A stretch of 64,000 nt of DNA from Desmodesmus armatus (taxonomy: Eukaryota; Chlorophyta; Chlorophyceae; Sphaeropleales; Scenedesmaceae): positions 124,001 through 188,000 of the forward strand of contig VIIQ02000584.1 in NCBI GenBank assembly GCA_007449985.2. The letters are read 5' to 3'. The notes below the pieces were generated by a model. The model did no database searches. It saw only the letters and a program-made list of their open reading frames with translations, and was not told the DNA's origin. Below, piece after piece: positions 24,356 through 35,278 of the stretch; the stretch's first letter is position 1; each line of letters opens with the position of its first letter. The translations under genes were made by a program, and so were the position numbers.

Positions 24356-27300
24356 ATGAGACTTCTCGCTCAACGGTGCATGGGCTCCCTCCTGCAGCGT
24401 GAATCGGTATCTCGACGCATTGGTGGTGCTCCTGTCACCGCAAGGCATGCAGGTAGGTGCGAGGAATCCTAGATGCCTCAGCTGACCGCCTGTCCTGGTT
24501 GACTCCTCTCCACATGATGGGCAGTGTTGCCAGGCATGCTGGGCAGTGTTGCCTGTGGTTGCTAAGCCAGAACATGTTCACAGCCAGTCACTTAGCTAAT
24601 TGCAGCAGCAGCATAGTCAAATATAGCTTTTCCAGTAAGCTTCTGCTGTTTTTGCCTTCAGCTTGAGCAACCAGTAGGTTACTCCAAATGGTAGTAGTTG
24701 CAGACAGGAGGCCCACCCCCTTGCAGCACGGTGACTCAATGGTTTCGCCCACATCAGCACCAAAATATGGCTTGAAGAGTCTCATGTCATCATGCTATCC
24801 TTCCCTTTTTGTTGCAACTGCAGTCAGGCAAGCACCAGCCCCTCTCATCCAGCAGCAAAAGCAGCAGTTTGGTCGTGGCTGTGTAGCAGCAGCAGCCAAG
24901 CGCAGCTCACGCAGGGATGACAGCACGGAGGACCCAGGTGGGCGGGCAGGGGGACAGGTGGCTCCATGCACCTGGTCCATGGGGGGGGGGGGGGGGGGCT
25001 GTGTGTGTGTGTTGGGGGGGGGGGGGGCATAATGTTTGTTGTGGCAACATATGTGTGGAGTGTATGTGTGTAGAAGGGGGGGGGGGTTGTATGTGGTGGG
25101 AGTTGGTTGAGTGTAAGGGGCGTGTCCATTCTCGCGTGTGTGTGTGGGGTGGGGTGGGGTGGGGTGGGGTGTGTGTGTGGGGGGGGGGGGGGGGGCTGCC
25201 AGCAGATGACCCAGCGAGCATGACACACAGCAGCGGCAAAGAAGTTTACAGGCTGGTCAGGATTGTTGACGTGGTGAGGGGTTCAAACGCACACTGCCAA
25301 CCCACCACAGTGTTGGCTCATCCTCACTCCCTCACCAGTCTTTGTGTGTACCTGACTCCACCCTGTTGCATTTCTGCAGATCGCATCATCGATGACACTG
25401 CTGCTGATGCCGTTGACGCCGTGTCTGAGACTGCTGACGCCACACAGCAGAGCATGCAGGTGAGACGCGGGTTGATACCGGTGTGGGTTTTGCAACGGGT
25501 TCCCAAACCACCCTGGTTTGTGCAAGGCGTTTAAGGTGACTCATATGCAATTGCAGGGGGTGCCCAGACTGGCTCCCCTGTTGCCTACACAGCAGGGATC
25601 CACCATAGCACGTTTGGTACGCAAACTATACATATATAAGTAACTCCTGCTCTGCGGTGTGGACTCGGCATCGCCTGTGTGCACTACACACGGTCCCCAG
25701 CCATCAGCTACTGTTCAGCTGTCAACTGGGTGTAGAGGCCGCGTGCGCTCCTCTGCAAGCCTGTACAATGCCTTCATAGTGTTATCATACGCATTGTATC
25801 GTTGCATGGCACGCACAACCCAAGGAGAGGTTCACAGCACCGCAGCAGTGCAAGCCATGTGTTCCAATACAACAGCCACATCGTAAGGGGCGTTCGCATG
25901 ACTGATAAAGCAGCGTTCAAACGAATTTGGCTATTGAAAACGCCTTCCACCACTTTTAGCACCTCTCGTTGACACAGGGTTTGAACCATCTCTGGTGCCC
26001 AGCAGAGTTTGGAGGCCTCGAACTTCGCGCTGCTGCACACCAACATACTATGAAGCAACCCATGTAACCATTAGTGGCGCCTTGGCGGCCCTGCGTGCTT
26101 GCCTTGCAAAGTGGGTGGTCTGGGGATCCCTGCTTGCTGATGCCCTCATAGCCGTGCAAGCCATCCACAAGGGCTAGCGTGCATTCCCACAGACACCTAT
26201 AATAACATTCTATCAATTGGTGCTCTGATGGCGAGTCACACGTTCTGACAGGCTGGTACATGCAGTATAACATGTGTGTCTGCTACTAGGGCAGGGCACA
26301 GGCCCAGACAGCAGACCTCCGGCCCCTGATTACTCAGAATCTGCAAGACAGAATTCCACGAAACCTTGCATGCTGCCTTCAGAGACTACTTGCTGCCTGC
26401 TGCCCAACAGCCAAGGGAATCCAACAGAATGCCAGGCTTTGGGGGTCAGGTCAAAGATTACAAGCGTTTTCACTGTTATTTTACTAAAAAGGCCAAAACG
26501 TAATCAAAATTCTGTTAGAATCGTCCCGGACTGTCAGGGGTGGCTGAACACACCAAGCAGACCAGCATGTTTCAATTAGAGGGAAATCTGTCTTGCAGAT
26601 TCCAAGATATATGGCCTGATGTTTCAAACTTGTTAATAACAGTATTCCATGTTACTTAAGGTCCGGGTCCTGGGCCTTCACATTCTGGCCCTCCTTGGGT
26701 GGGGTGACTCAGCCACGGGGTGGGAGGCTGGTGAAGGTCTTTCCTATGCATAATCTGGCACCCCCTCATAATTACATATGAGTCACCTTAAGACACCCTG
26801 GAGTGTTCACAAGGTGTGGGGGTGACCTGTAGTTGAGGGGACATGCCAAGTAACGTGCCCTGCAGTGGTTACTTGCCCAGCCACTCACTCGCTCCTGTCC
26901 CCTTTTTGCCATGTGTACTCATGTATATCATGTATATCCATGTACTCATGTAAATCATGTATATCATGTTATGTATGCGAGTAAAGGTAGAAGAACTCAC
27001 TTGAGTGCACAAGATGCTTGAAGCGGCGCGTGGGTGGCACTCCAAAACCTAGCCAAGGGTTTGACAGGCCCTGATTGTTTTCCTGCATCTTCCCCCATCC
27101 ACCCACCCATTCTGCATGCAGGCCGCTGCAGCCGCTGCCACTGGCGCTGTTTCCGATGCCTCTGACGCCGCCCAGTCCACCATCACCTCCGCAGCACACA
27201 CAAAACCAGCTTGGCTAACAATCTCCACACTACCCCTAATGATTTATCAGCGTGGCAAATGCTTTCAACATTTCTTCATTTCCGCACCAAGGATTGTGAT

Positions 27301-29742
27301 AGATCCTTATCATCCTCATGTATCTTCATATGCAGGCCGCTGCAGCCGCTGCCACTGGTGCCGTGGCCGACGCTTCTGATGCCGCCGAAGCCACCATCGT
27401 CTCTGCAGCACAGACAGCTACAAGCCTGGTTTCCGATGCTGCCGACACAGCCGTCGCATTTGTTGATGATGCCGATGCTGCTCTGAAGAGTGGCGTGGAC
27501 AGTGTGAGGGCTGCCACCACCCCCGGGGGCCCCATTGACTGGTCTGTGGGGGTGGGGGGCAGCCCTGACCCCCGCTTCAAGAAGATGAAGGTGCTGGTGG
27601 TGGGAGCCACTGGAGGCGTGGGAAGGTGAGAGTGGGTTTTTAGTGGTGTAACACCCCTGCCCATCACGCTCTCCTCCCCCACCTGCTCCTGTTGTTGTGT
27701 GTAGGACCTCCCTGCCTCTTCTGCCCAGAGGAAACCTTGCTTGCTGTTGTAGGCTGGCTTGGCTGGCCACCCCTTCCCCTGCTTGACACACAGACACAAG
27801 CTTGCCTGTCTAGTGGTAGTCACGAATCCCCCGGTTCTGCTTTGTCAGTGAGCATGCCTTTGTGACGCCTTGTGCTGCGGCACATCAGCTGCATGAACGC
27901 GTAGTGCAGGCGCAAACACACCATGCCTTCATTATATGCAACGATGAAGCAAAGGATCAGCATCTTTTACTCACACTGATCCTGTGCCCCCTGTATCACG
28001 CTACATGCATGCCCACCCACCCACCCACATCGAAGCCCCCACTCACGCGTTTTGGCTGCCCTGCGGGCCACGGGCGTCCCCTGCCGCGCTGGGTGCCTGA
28101 TCATGCTGCTTGTGTGCAGCCACTCTCTCGGCCCCCCCCCCTTCCAAGCTGCCAGCAGCAGTCTGAAGAGTGTGGGGTGTGGCACACCCCACACTCTTCA
28201 GACATGCTTCAATGTGACCATTGACCCCCCCCCCTTACACACACTCCCTGTGTCTACACACACACATCGCACCCCTGCCTTCCTCAGGCGCGTTGTGGCT
28301 GCCCTGCGGGCCAAGGGCGTCCCCTGCCGCGCCCTGGTGCGCGACCGCGCCCGCGCAGCCAACCTCCTCCCAGATCCGTCACCAGCCGCCGCCAGCAGCA
28401 GCAGCGGCAGCAGTGGCAGCAATGCGGCACCCGAGTTCGACATCGTCACCGGTGACGTCTACCAGTATGCTACGCTGCCCCCGCCCTCAAAGGCTGCAAT
28501 GCAGTCATTGTGGCCAGTGGGGCAAATGACAAGGCAGATCCCCTGGGTCCCTTCAATGTGGACTACAATGGCAACCTGAATTGATTGCGGCGGCTAAGGC
28601 GGCTGGTGTGAAGCACTTTGTGCTGGTGACAAGCATTGGGACGGATGACATCCTCAACCCGCTCAACTTGTTCTGGGGGGTGAGTGTGGGATGGGGCCCT
28701 GGGGGTGTGGGGGGCACGTGTGTGCATGTGTGTCCATGGGGTGGGGTGGACAGGGTGCCTGGCGGCTAGTCAGGGGGGTGGTGGGTTGCTGGGTTCAAGG
28801 GGCAGGGGGTTATGTGGGTGCTTGTGTTTTTGGGAGTGAGCGCGGGTGGAGAGGGTCTGGCAGCTGACGCCTCGCAACATATGCAGTGCTGTGAGTCCAT
28901 TCTCACTGCACTGCAGTGTACTGTGTGTTGCTGTATTGTGTTGTGCATGCTGCGACTGCTCCCTCGCCACTCTGCTTCACTCTCCTGAATAGTATTGCAT
29001 CGTACTTCGAACCCCCTTGCCCCCACCCCTGCAACACTCAAAAACTGTATTGGAAAAAGCGTGATGAGGAGGTTGAAGCGGCTCATCCTGCCCTACAGCC
29101 CACATGTCAAGCCTGTTTCCTCCTGATCAGTATCATGTGCCCGTTGCCCCCCCCCCTCCCGCGCGCTGCAGATCCTATTTGGAAGAAGCGTGCTGAGGAG
29201 GCCCTGCAGCGTTCAGGCCTGCCCCACACTATCGTACGCCCAGGTGGCCTCAAGAGCAGGCTGGGCCCAGGGGAGTCCACTGCAGGCAACATTGTGATGG
29301 GAAGGGCGGGCAGCTATGGCTTCCCTCCACTGCAGAAGAGCGGCAGCATCCTGCGCTCACAGGTGTGCAAGGCGTCGAAGCCTGGACAGTGGTACAGGTG
29401 GCTGCGGCTGTGGCACTGGCACGGGGTGGGAGCTGGTGTGGCAGACGAGTGTCGAACTCAGCATGTTTCAGCTTAAATGTTGTGTGGGCTAGCTAGAAGG
29501 TGCACCCTGTCGTGTTGTAAATGCACGTTTGAGTTGCGGTGTCTGCGTGTTGCTTGCACTGCCTGCCACTTGCTGCAACTGTTGCTGCTGCCGCCTGCTT
29601 TCTGCTGCTGCTGCTGCAGGTTGCTGACATGTGTGTTGAGGCTCTGGTGTGTCCTGCTGCTGAGGGTAAAGTGGTGGAGGTCATAGCTGAGAAGAACGCA
29701 CCAGCACTAACACTGAGGGGCTGTTTGAGGGCGTGTCCATGA
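24356..29742 (+). CDS. Organelle-targeted atypical SDR (NmrA/Tic62-like NAD(P)-binding protein), seven exons
   Basis: Exons are 24356-24452, 24824-24937, 25380-25459, 27336-27625, 28288-28679, 29172-29362 and 29620-29742. Exon 1 gives a basic leader, MRLLAQRCMGSLLQRESVSR, typical of plastid or mitochondrial targeting. Exons 3-4 form an Ala/Asp-rich helical region (DTAADAVDAVSETAD). Exon 4 ends with KVLVVGATGGVGR, the Gly-rich nucleotide-binding loop. Exon 5 has ALRAKGVPCRALVRDRARA, then VIVASGAND and AGVKHFVLVTSIGTDD. Exon 6 has WKKRAEEALQRSGLPHTIVR and PGGL, a family C-terminal motif. Exon 7 has VADMCVEALVCPAAEGKVVE. Phases match through exons 1-5. Exon 5 lacks a base in a C-run, at AATTG and probably in the final G-run, so it needs indel corrections. 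The substrate is unknown; Tic62-type proteins bind NADPH. Confidence 0.88.
24979..25196 (+). repeat. Poly-G/(TG)n tract in SDR intron 2
   Basis: About 220 bases hold runs of up to 18 G separated by TGTGTGTG and by a fivefold GTGGG block at 25145-25170. It lies within the second intron. Similar but shorter tracts mark introns throughout the window. G-quadruplex formation is plausible from the G-run spacing. Confidence 0.9.
27113..27400 (+). repeat. Duplicate of the SDR Ala-rich exon start
   Basis: The acceptor and exon start coding for AAAAATGAVSDASDAAQSTI (27121-27195) are repeated at 27336-27410 as AAAAATGAVADASDAAEATI. Both follow a TGCAG acceptor. The first copy has no clear donor, so the second is used in the gene model. 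The first may be an alternative exon or a relic. Confidence 0.75.
28045..28090 (+). pseudogene. Partial copy of SDR exon 5 start in intron 4
   Basis: About 45 bases coding LAALRATGVPCRA-like residues closely match the start of exon 5 (28288-28332, VAALRAKGVPCRA). The copy lacks a good acceptor and runs out of similarity after GCGCT. It lies about 240 bases upstream of the real exon. Confidence 0.75.
28161..28203. repeat. 43-base palindrome with one-base centre
   Basis: The arm 28161-28181 (GTCTGAAGAGTGTGGGGTGTG) is exactly reverse-complementary to 28183-28203, with a single G between. It lies in SDR intron 4 between the partial exon copy and the real exon 5. No spacer means it would extrude as a near-perfect hairpin. 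Confidence 0.95.
29045..29080 (+). pseudogene. Degenerate copy of SDR exon 6 start
   Basis: The words attggaaaaagcgtgatgaggagg at about 29049 match atttggaagaagcgtgctgagg at 29178, the start of exon 6. The copy would code LYWKKRDEEVE against IWKKRAEEAL. It has no matching acceptor and sits in intron 5. Confidence 0.6.
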
Positions 29743-29886
29743 CCTGGCCATGAACTTGAACACACAGACACCAGCATGGGGATTGTATAAGATTTTATCT
29801 GAGGCAGAGGCAGGGTTGCACATATCAGCGTCACACAGTGTGTTGGAGGGGTTGGAGGTGGTGGTGTTTTGGTTGAGGTAGGCTTG
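29743..29886. other. SDR 3' flank up to the composite element
   Basis: This short stretch is the probable SDR 3' untranslated region. Its last 80 bases (ggttgcacatatcag and gttggaggtggtggtg) resemble the sequence just beyond the right end of the element at 33585-33650, so the insertion context itself looks duplicated. Confidence 0.4.
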
Positions 29887-30032
29887 TGTAGCGTTCTTAT
29901 TGGTGCATGCGTGCTTTTGTGTACACCTGTCAGAGCAGCTTGCATTACAGGTGTGACATGTGTGATGCAGTTACTCTGCCAGTTGCCAGCCCAGCCATTT
30001 AGGCCGTGCACCCGCCACATTCATTGGTGGTG
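29887..30032 (+). repeat. 146-bp direct repeat, left copy
   Basis: This copy appears identical to 31975-32120. Similarity continues with small gaps to TCTAGCTT in both copies and then stops. It is the shared 5' end of the two units. Confidence 0.92.
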
Positions 30033-30437
30033 CATGGATCTAGCTTACAGACATGTAGCCGTCGTAACCCGGGCTCGCCAGCTTTTGGCCCGTTAGAGCA
30101 GCCAGAGCCAGTTGTCAGCCAGTTGTCTGTGTTCAGTCTCGGTCGATAGACGTGGTCTCCCGAGCTCTCAGTTGTCGTTTCAGGTTTCAAACTCAGTTAA
30201 TTGAGTGTCTCTCCTGGGTTCCAGTTATCTTCTGTGTCTCTTGAGATTTTACATCTGAAGATCGCTAGTGGTGCTCACCTCTCGCGTCGCGATTGTGGGC
30301 AGCATCCCTCTCCCTTTCTAGTCGCAGCATTTCAGTCTTTATGGTGGAGTCGGAGGGCATGCTGTCCTAGAGGCAGCACCCTAGCGGTCTCTCACTCCTA
30401 GCCCCTTCAGCTAGTCACTCCCAGACCCTCCTGCAGC

Positions 30438-31814
30438 ATGGTCCGAATTCTGCCTTACGGATTCGGTCGTTTCGTGGAGGTGGATGAGCAGTTTCTCACG
30501 CAAGGCAGCCAGTCACGGCAGTTGCAGCATGCTGAGGCAGAGCGTGCTGCAGCACAGGAACAGGCCAGTCAGCTGCAGCGGCAGCTGGAGCTTTCTGAGC
30601 AGCGGGCCCGGCAGCTGGAGCAGCTACTGCAGCAGGCAGAGTCACAGCAGGATCAGCTGTCCGCAGCGGCCCACCAGTGGTATGAGCTGTCCAAGCTGTT
30701 GCAGGACCGGCTTCAGCAGCAGTCACTTGGACAGGAGCAGCAACTCCAGCAGGAGGTCACCAAGCTGCAGCAGCAGCTTGAGCACTCCAACAGTCGGTCT
30801 GAACAGCTGGAGCAGCAGCTACAGTGTTCCCAGCAGCAGCTTCAATGCGCGGAGCAGCAGGCCCAACAGCAGCAGTTACAGTACAACCAGCGGGAGCGCT
30901 TGCAGCTTCAAGAGCAGCAGGACCAGTGTATCCAGCTCCAGTTCCAGGTCATTCAGCTGCAAACCCAGGTCATCCAGGTACAGTCGCAGCTGGAGCAGAC
31001 CCAACAGCAGTCTCAACAGCAGCAGTGTCGCTTACAGGACCAGCTAGAGGCTACCCAGCAGTCTGTCCAGCCCTTGCAGCAACAGGTCCGTCAGCTACAG
31101 CAGGACCTGCAGTTGTCTCAACACCAGTTGCATGAGGCAGCTTCCATGCACGACCAGTTGACTGCAGAGGTGCAGCACTGGTACGGCAAAGCTTGCAGCA
31201 GCCAAGCCGAGCTGCGGCAAGTGCAGCAGCAGCATGACAGCATGGCTGCTGAGCTGCAGCTGTGGCGGCAGTGGGCTGCCCAGCAACAGCAGCTAGATGC
31301 ACCGCAGCAGTTTGACAGTCAGGAGGCTGGCACACCCACTGGGTACCCGCCTCTTGCTGCCCCTAGTGCCAGCAGCGGCTGCAGCAGCCCCGTCTCTGCT
31401 GCTGCCTTCTCCAGCAGCAGTGGCAACAGCAGCCCTGTCACAGCTTTCCCTTCTGGCAGCAACAGCCCGGTCAGCCTTGCCCCCAGCGGCAACGGTGGCT
31501 GGCAGGATGATGCCTTTGACGACACACGCAGCAGTGTGTTGCCGTTGGTGGTTGCTCCTGTGGGTGGTTCTGGGGACTTCGCACTTGTCCCCTCCCCGTC
31601 TGTTTCTTGTTTGGCCCTTGCATCAGGTGGTTTTTCTGGCGCATTTGTGTTTGGTGGCTACGCATCTGCAGCTCCGCAGGTTCGCAGCCGAGTCGGTCTT
31701 CCCTTCTCAGCAGCAGCAGCAGCAGCTCAGCCAGTGCAGCTCCCTGAGCGCACTGCTGGTGGCTTAGACCAGGTGCCCTGGTCTAGGTCAGTTGGAGGCC
31801 CCGGTCCCCCGTAG
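30438..31814 (+). CDS. Gln-rich coiled-coil protein carried by the composite element
   Basis: The single open frame of 458 codons starts MVRILPYGFGRFVEVDEQFL and then runs for about 280 residues as a heptad-rich Q/L/E region (QLQRQLELSEQ, LEQLLQQAESQQ). This is a long coiled coil. The C-terminal third is Ser/Pro/Gly-rich with repeated SSPV and SGNSSPV words and ends GGPGPP. No protease, reverse transcriptase, integrase or transposase motif is present. Its place after a roughly 400-base leader inside unit 1 suggests a Gag-like or other structural protein of a non-autonomous element. A host gene captured between the repeats is the alternative. Confidence 0.5.
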   Translation: MVRILPYGFGRFVEVDEQFLTQGSQSRQLQHAEAERAAAQEQASQLQRQLELSEQRARQLEQLLQQAESQQDQLSAAAHQWYELSKLLQDRLQQQSLGQEQQLQQEVTKLQQQLEHSNSRSEQLEQQLQCSQQQLQCAEQQAQQQQLQYNQRERLQLQEQQDQCIQLQFQVIQLQTQVIQVQSQLEQTQQQSQQQQCRLQDQLEATQQSVQPLQQQVRQLQQDLQLSQHQLHEAASMHDQLTAEVQHWYGKACSSQAELRQVQQQHDSMAAELQLWRQWAAQQQQLDAPQQFDSQEAGTPTGYPPLAAPSASSGCSSPVSAAAFSSSSGNSSPVTAFPSGSNSPVSLAPSGNGGWQDDAFDDTRSSVLPLVVAPVGGSGDFALVPSPSVSCLALASGGFSGAFVFGGYASAAPQVRSRVGLPFSAAAAAAQPVQLPERTAGGLDQVPWSRSVGGPGPP

Positions 31815-31974
31815 TGCGTTTTTTTTTCTGGCAGCAGCGCGCAGCTGGTGTGTGCTCTAGCGGCACACTTGTCTGGTTTGGTTGGTAAGTGCTTTGAGTG
31901 CCAGCACTGCCCTGCCCTGGTGACTGTGAGTTGTGGGCGATTGTAACGCTTACATCAAAAAGATCACTACATTA

Positions 31975-32120
31975 TGTAGCGTTCTTATTGGTGCATGCGT
32001 GCTTTTGTGTACACCTGTCAGAGCAGCTTGCATTACAGGTGTGACATGTGTGATGCAGTTACTCTGCCAGTTGCCAGCCCAGCCATTTAGGCCGTGCACC
32101 CGCCACATTCATTGGTGGTG
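31975..32120 (+). repeat. 146-bp direct repeat, right copy
   Basis: This copy matches 29887-30032 base for base as read by eye. It follows CACTACATTA, the end of unit 1 plus three bases, and opens unit 2. Confidence 0.92.
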
Positions 32121-32619
32121 TAGGTCTAGCTTGTTGGTGTGCTTTCAGTTTTCTGTTGTGGTGCGTGTGTGCGCTTTTCTGGTTGGTCTTGGGTGCCGTC
32201 ACAATCGCCCACACCTACATTCTCCTTGGCAAGTTGGCGTGCTTTGTCTGTTGCTTGATAACTTACTGCTTTTGGCATTGCTTGTGGTTTGATCTTCTGG
32301 TGGACACGCGGTGCGCCTTCTTGGCCCCATTGCGTGCCCTCTTTCCGCCTGCAACAGGCTGATGGTGATGGCTTGTGCCGTAGGAGGTGCTGGCTGGACG
32401 TGGGTGCCCTACTTATGTTAGCGGCAGGTTCAGTAGAACCTCTTCGTGCGTATTATGTTCACTTTTCGTCTTTGTTTGTGTGCTGTGCGTACGTTCAGGC
32501 CAGGGTCCCTTGTCGGCTGTGCCGATCCCTTGATACTGTGTGGACCTTGGTGCCCTGGCTACGCCTTGTTTCAGTTTGGCGTGATCTTCTTGTCCTGCAG
32601 TGTTTACTTGCTTGTGTCT

Positions 32620-32783
32620 GGATCGGGAGTGCACCATGCGCTACATTCCCCTCCTCTTGTCTGCTTGTTCCAGGGTTGAACGTGGTTCCCCTGATGTCTC
32701 TGGAACGGGAGTGCACCATGCGCTGCATCCCCCTCCTCTTGTCTACTTGTTCCAGGGTTGAGTGGCTCCCCTGATGCCTGTCT
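32620..32783 (+). repeat. 82-bp tandem duplication in unit 2
   Basis: The block from ggatcgggagtgcaccatgc to cccctgatgtctct (32620-32701) is followed directly by a second, slightly diverged copy from 32702. No coding function is evident. Confidence 0.8.
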
Positions 32784-33563
32784 GTCTGCCTTGTTCACAT
32801 GGATGTATCATTCCCATGTTCTCCACTTGACTGAGGGTTGAGCTGGCTCCCCTTTCAGTTGTGGAGGTCTGTTCTGCTCTGTTTTGCCTCTTGGGCACAC
32901 GGGTGCTCTCTTCTGTGGTGATCCTTCTTTTGTTTCCCTTCCGTGGTTGGTGCTTTCCGCAGAGTTGGCTGGTCTTTTGTCTGCATTGTTCACTTTGTGT
33001 GGTGTACTGTGTTACAGGCGCCCCTGTGGCCTTGCAGATGCTTGTGCGGGTGTGTTGGCAGGGTGGGTGCAAGGTGTGTGTGGCTGGTGGGGTTGTGTGT
33101 GTTGGGATATTGCTTCCTTCAATTTTTTCTGCAGTGGTGCAGTCAGGAGGATTTGAGGCGGGTACTGTCCTTCCGCTCTTCCTGCTCTGGGGGGGTAGGA
33201 GGCGTAGCCACGCAGTTGTCGAGCAGGCTGAGCGTTAGTCCAGCAGTTGGAGACTGACGTGTGTAGAGATGGGTGAGACTGCAGTGAGAATGCAGTGATC
33301 AGCCTGTTGTGGTGAAGTGGACACTACACAGTATCAGGGTGTCGTGATGAGAGTGAGAAAGAAAGTGTGTCAATTGGACAGCCTGCATGAAGCATGTGTC
33401 AGTGTGTCGGTCTACAGTGGATGTCGATGAGGTCGATACAGCAAGGATACTCGGTTCCTGTGACTACAGTACTCACTGTAACATGTGATGTGTGGTGTTG
33501 TGCAGTGTGGTGTGTTGAATGCAGATGAACGATTGTAACGCTTACATCAAAAAGATCACTACA

Positions 33564-35278
33564 CTTGGGCGACGGCTTGTATGTGAGGTATGGTTGCACA
33601 TGTCAGTGTGTTTGTGTTGAAGCAGGTTGAAGTTGGTGGTGTGTTGGGTAACCAGGTCGGAGTGGGGGGTGTGTTGGGTGAGTGAGGCTCTGGAACGTGG
33701 CGCCTGCCAGGCAGTGGAATGTCGGGAGGCCCCACCATCTTGTGGGTGCTGTACACCTACTGGGAGGTTGCCATGTCATTTCCAAACACCCAGGTGTGTG
33801 GTGGGTGTCGTCGCCTGTGGCTTCTTCACATGCTGCCAGCTTTCAAGGGGTGTCCTGGGACGACAATGTTTCTAGTGGTCACTGAGTGGTCACGAGAGAG
33901 TGTCGAGTATCGATCAGTCAGAGTGAGAGTGGGCGGCACTTTTTTGAGTTGAGTGTGACACAACAGTGTTGGGGTATGTGTGCTGGGCTTTGCAGCTGCT
34001 GCACCCAGGTGCTTGACCCTGGAAGCAGTAGCCACCATGACAGCAGTGCTTCTTCGGTGTGTTTGTGTTCTGGGCTTATGCCTGAGCCAGCCTGTGTACA
34101 TCTTCATGCAAGTCACTGAGATACAAGTGACGGTCAAATACATACCCTGGCACTGCAGCACTCCGCTGTTGCATGGTAGTCCTGCAGGGCATGTGCTGTC
34201 AGCACCCTTGTAATAGTGTTGTGTGTTGCCAATCAGTCAGACCAGTTGGGGCCTCCTGTGCGAGTATTGGGTGCGTTATGGGCATGATACCATTATTGAT
34301 GTTGCGGTGAAACGCTGTGCACCATGCATCACTTGGTGTGTTTGTTCGTGTGATTGTGCAGTGTAGGAGGGGTTGGGTAAGCTTTTGTTTGTTTGGTTGT
34401 GAATGAGGCTCCAAGCCGTGAATCCTACACATGTTTGCAAATGTCGTGGGCTGTCAGCGTGAGCTTGGCGTGAGTATGGTCACGGTACATCTTTGGTGAC
34501 TGGCTGAGAGGGGTGGTCCTGTCCATCTGGATGGTGTTGCTCTGTGACAGCAGGGTTGAATAGGTGATTTGTGTAGACGTGTTGTAAACCTTCCTGTGCA
34601 GCATGCTGACATGCATGTGGCATTGGCAAACACACGGCTTGTTTTGGTGCGGCTGCAGCTGCAGCTGCAGCTGCAGCAGCCACCCAGCCCTCCAGCTTGC
34701 GATGTATCCATATTTGCAGCCACCCAGCCCTCCAGCTTGCGTTTTTTTCCATATCTGCAATGTTTAGTGCAAACTCTGCTGGCATGCAGCACCACAACAA
34801 GCTCAAGACAAGCTGTAGTCCTGAAAGGAAACGGAGTTGTCAGGACTACAAATTACGTTTATTGTGGAAAATATGTCACAATCTGAACGTCAAGCAATGA
34901 CAATTTGCCAAACAAGTATGTGCAACCATGCACGCGTTCATGGGGTGGCGAGTTCATAGCGGTCAACTGCCGTGAAAACAAACTGTCAGTAGAATAAACC
35001 TAGGGTACGCAGAGCGACGACAAGGTAATCAAAACTGCTCAGGCGCCATCGTAAGGCTAAAACACCATCGCTTACCCATTTGGAAGCAGTGTCTCTGGCA
35101 CTTTGGGCTTTGGGCCCAGATGAGTGACCAGCGTGTGATGGGACGTCTTCCCCTTATTTAGGAAACCACTGATGCGTACTTTCCAGACGACATCTGCAAG
35201 TAAGACCGAAGCAGACAGCCAAAGCCACATCACAGTGAAGCTGCCTATCATACAACAAACCACAAGCACTCCATACTC
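33564..35278. other. Intergenic region
   Basis: I see no supported gene. There is a (GCAGCT)n run at 34652-34676, and a roughly 57-base unit (gcagccacccagccctccag to tccatat) is repeated twice at 34675-34757. The last 150 bases should contain the promoter of the small secreted protein at 35279. Confidence 0.4.

Larger units (their letters stand above)
29887..33563 (+). mobile_element. Composite element of two units with shared ends, CTTG repeats at both sides
   Basis: Unit 1 spans 29887-31971 and unit 2 spans 31975-33563; TTA lies between them. Both begin with the same 146 bases (TGTAGCGTTCTTATTGG onward) and end with the same 34 bases, finishing AAAAAGATCACTACA. Their outermost 16 bases are imperfect inverted repeats (TGTAGCGTTCTTATTG against TGTAGTGATCTTTTTG). 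CTTG precedes the left end (29883-29886) and follows the right end (33564-33567), as a 4-bp target duplication would. Unit 1 carries a Gln-rich ORF with a long leader; unit 2 has no long protein-like frame. The class is open: a non-autonomous LTR-like or a TIR element would both fit parts of this. Confidence 0.6.
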
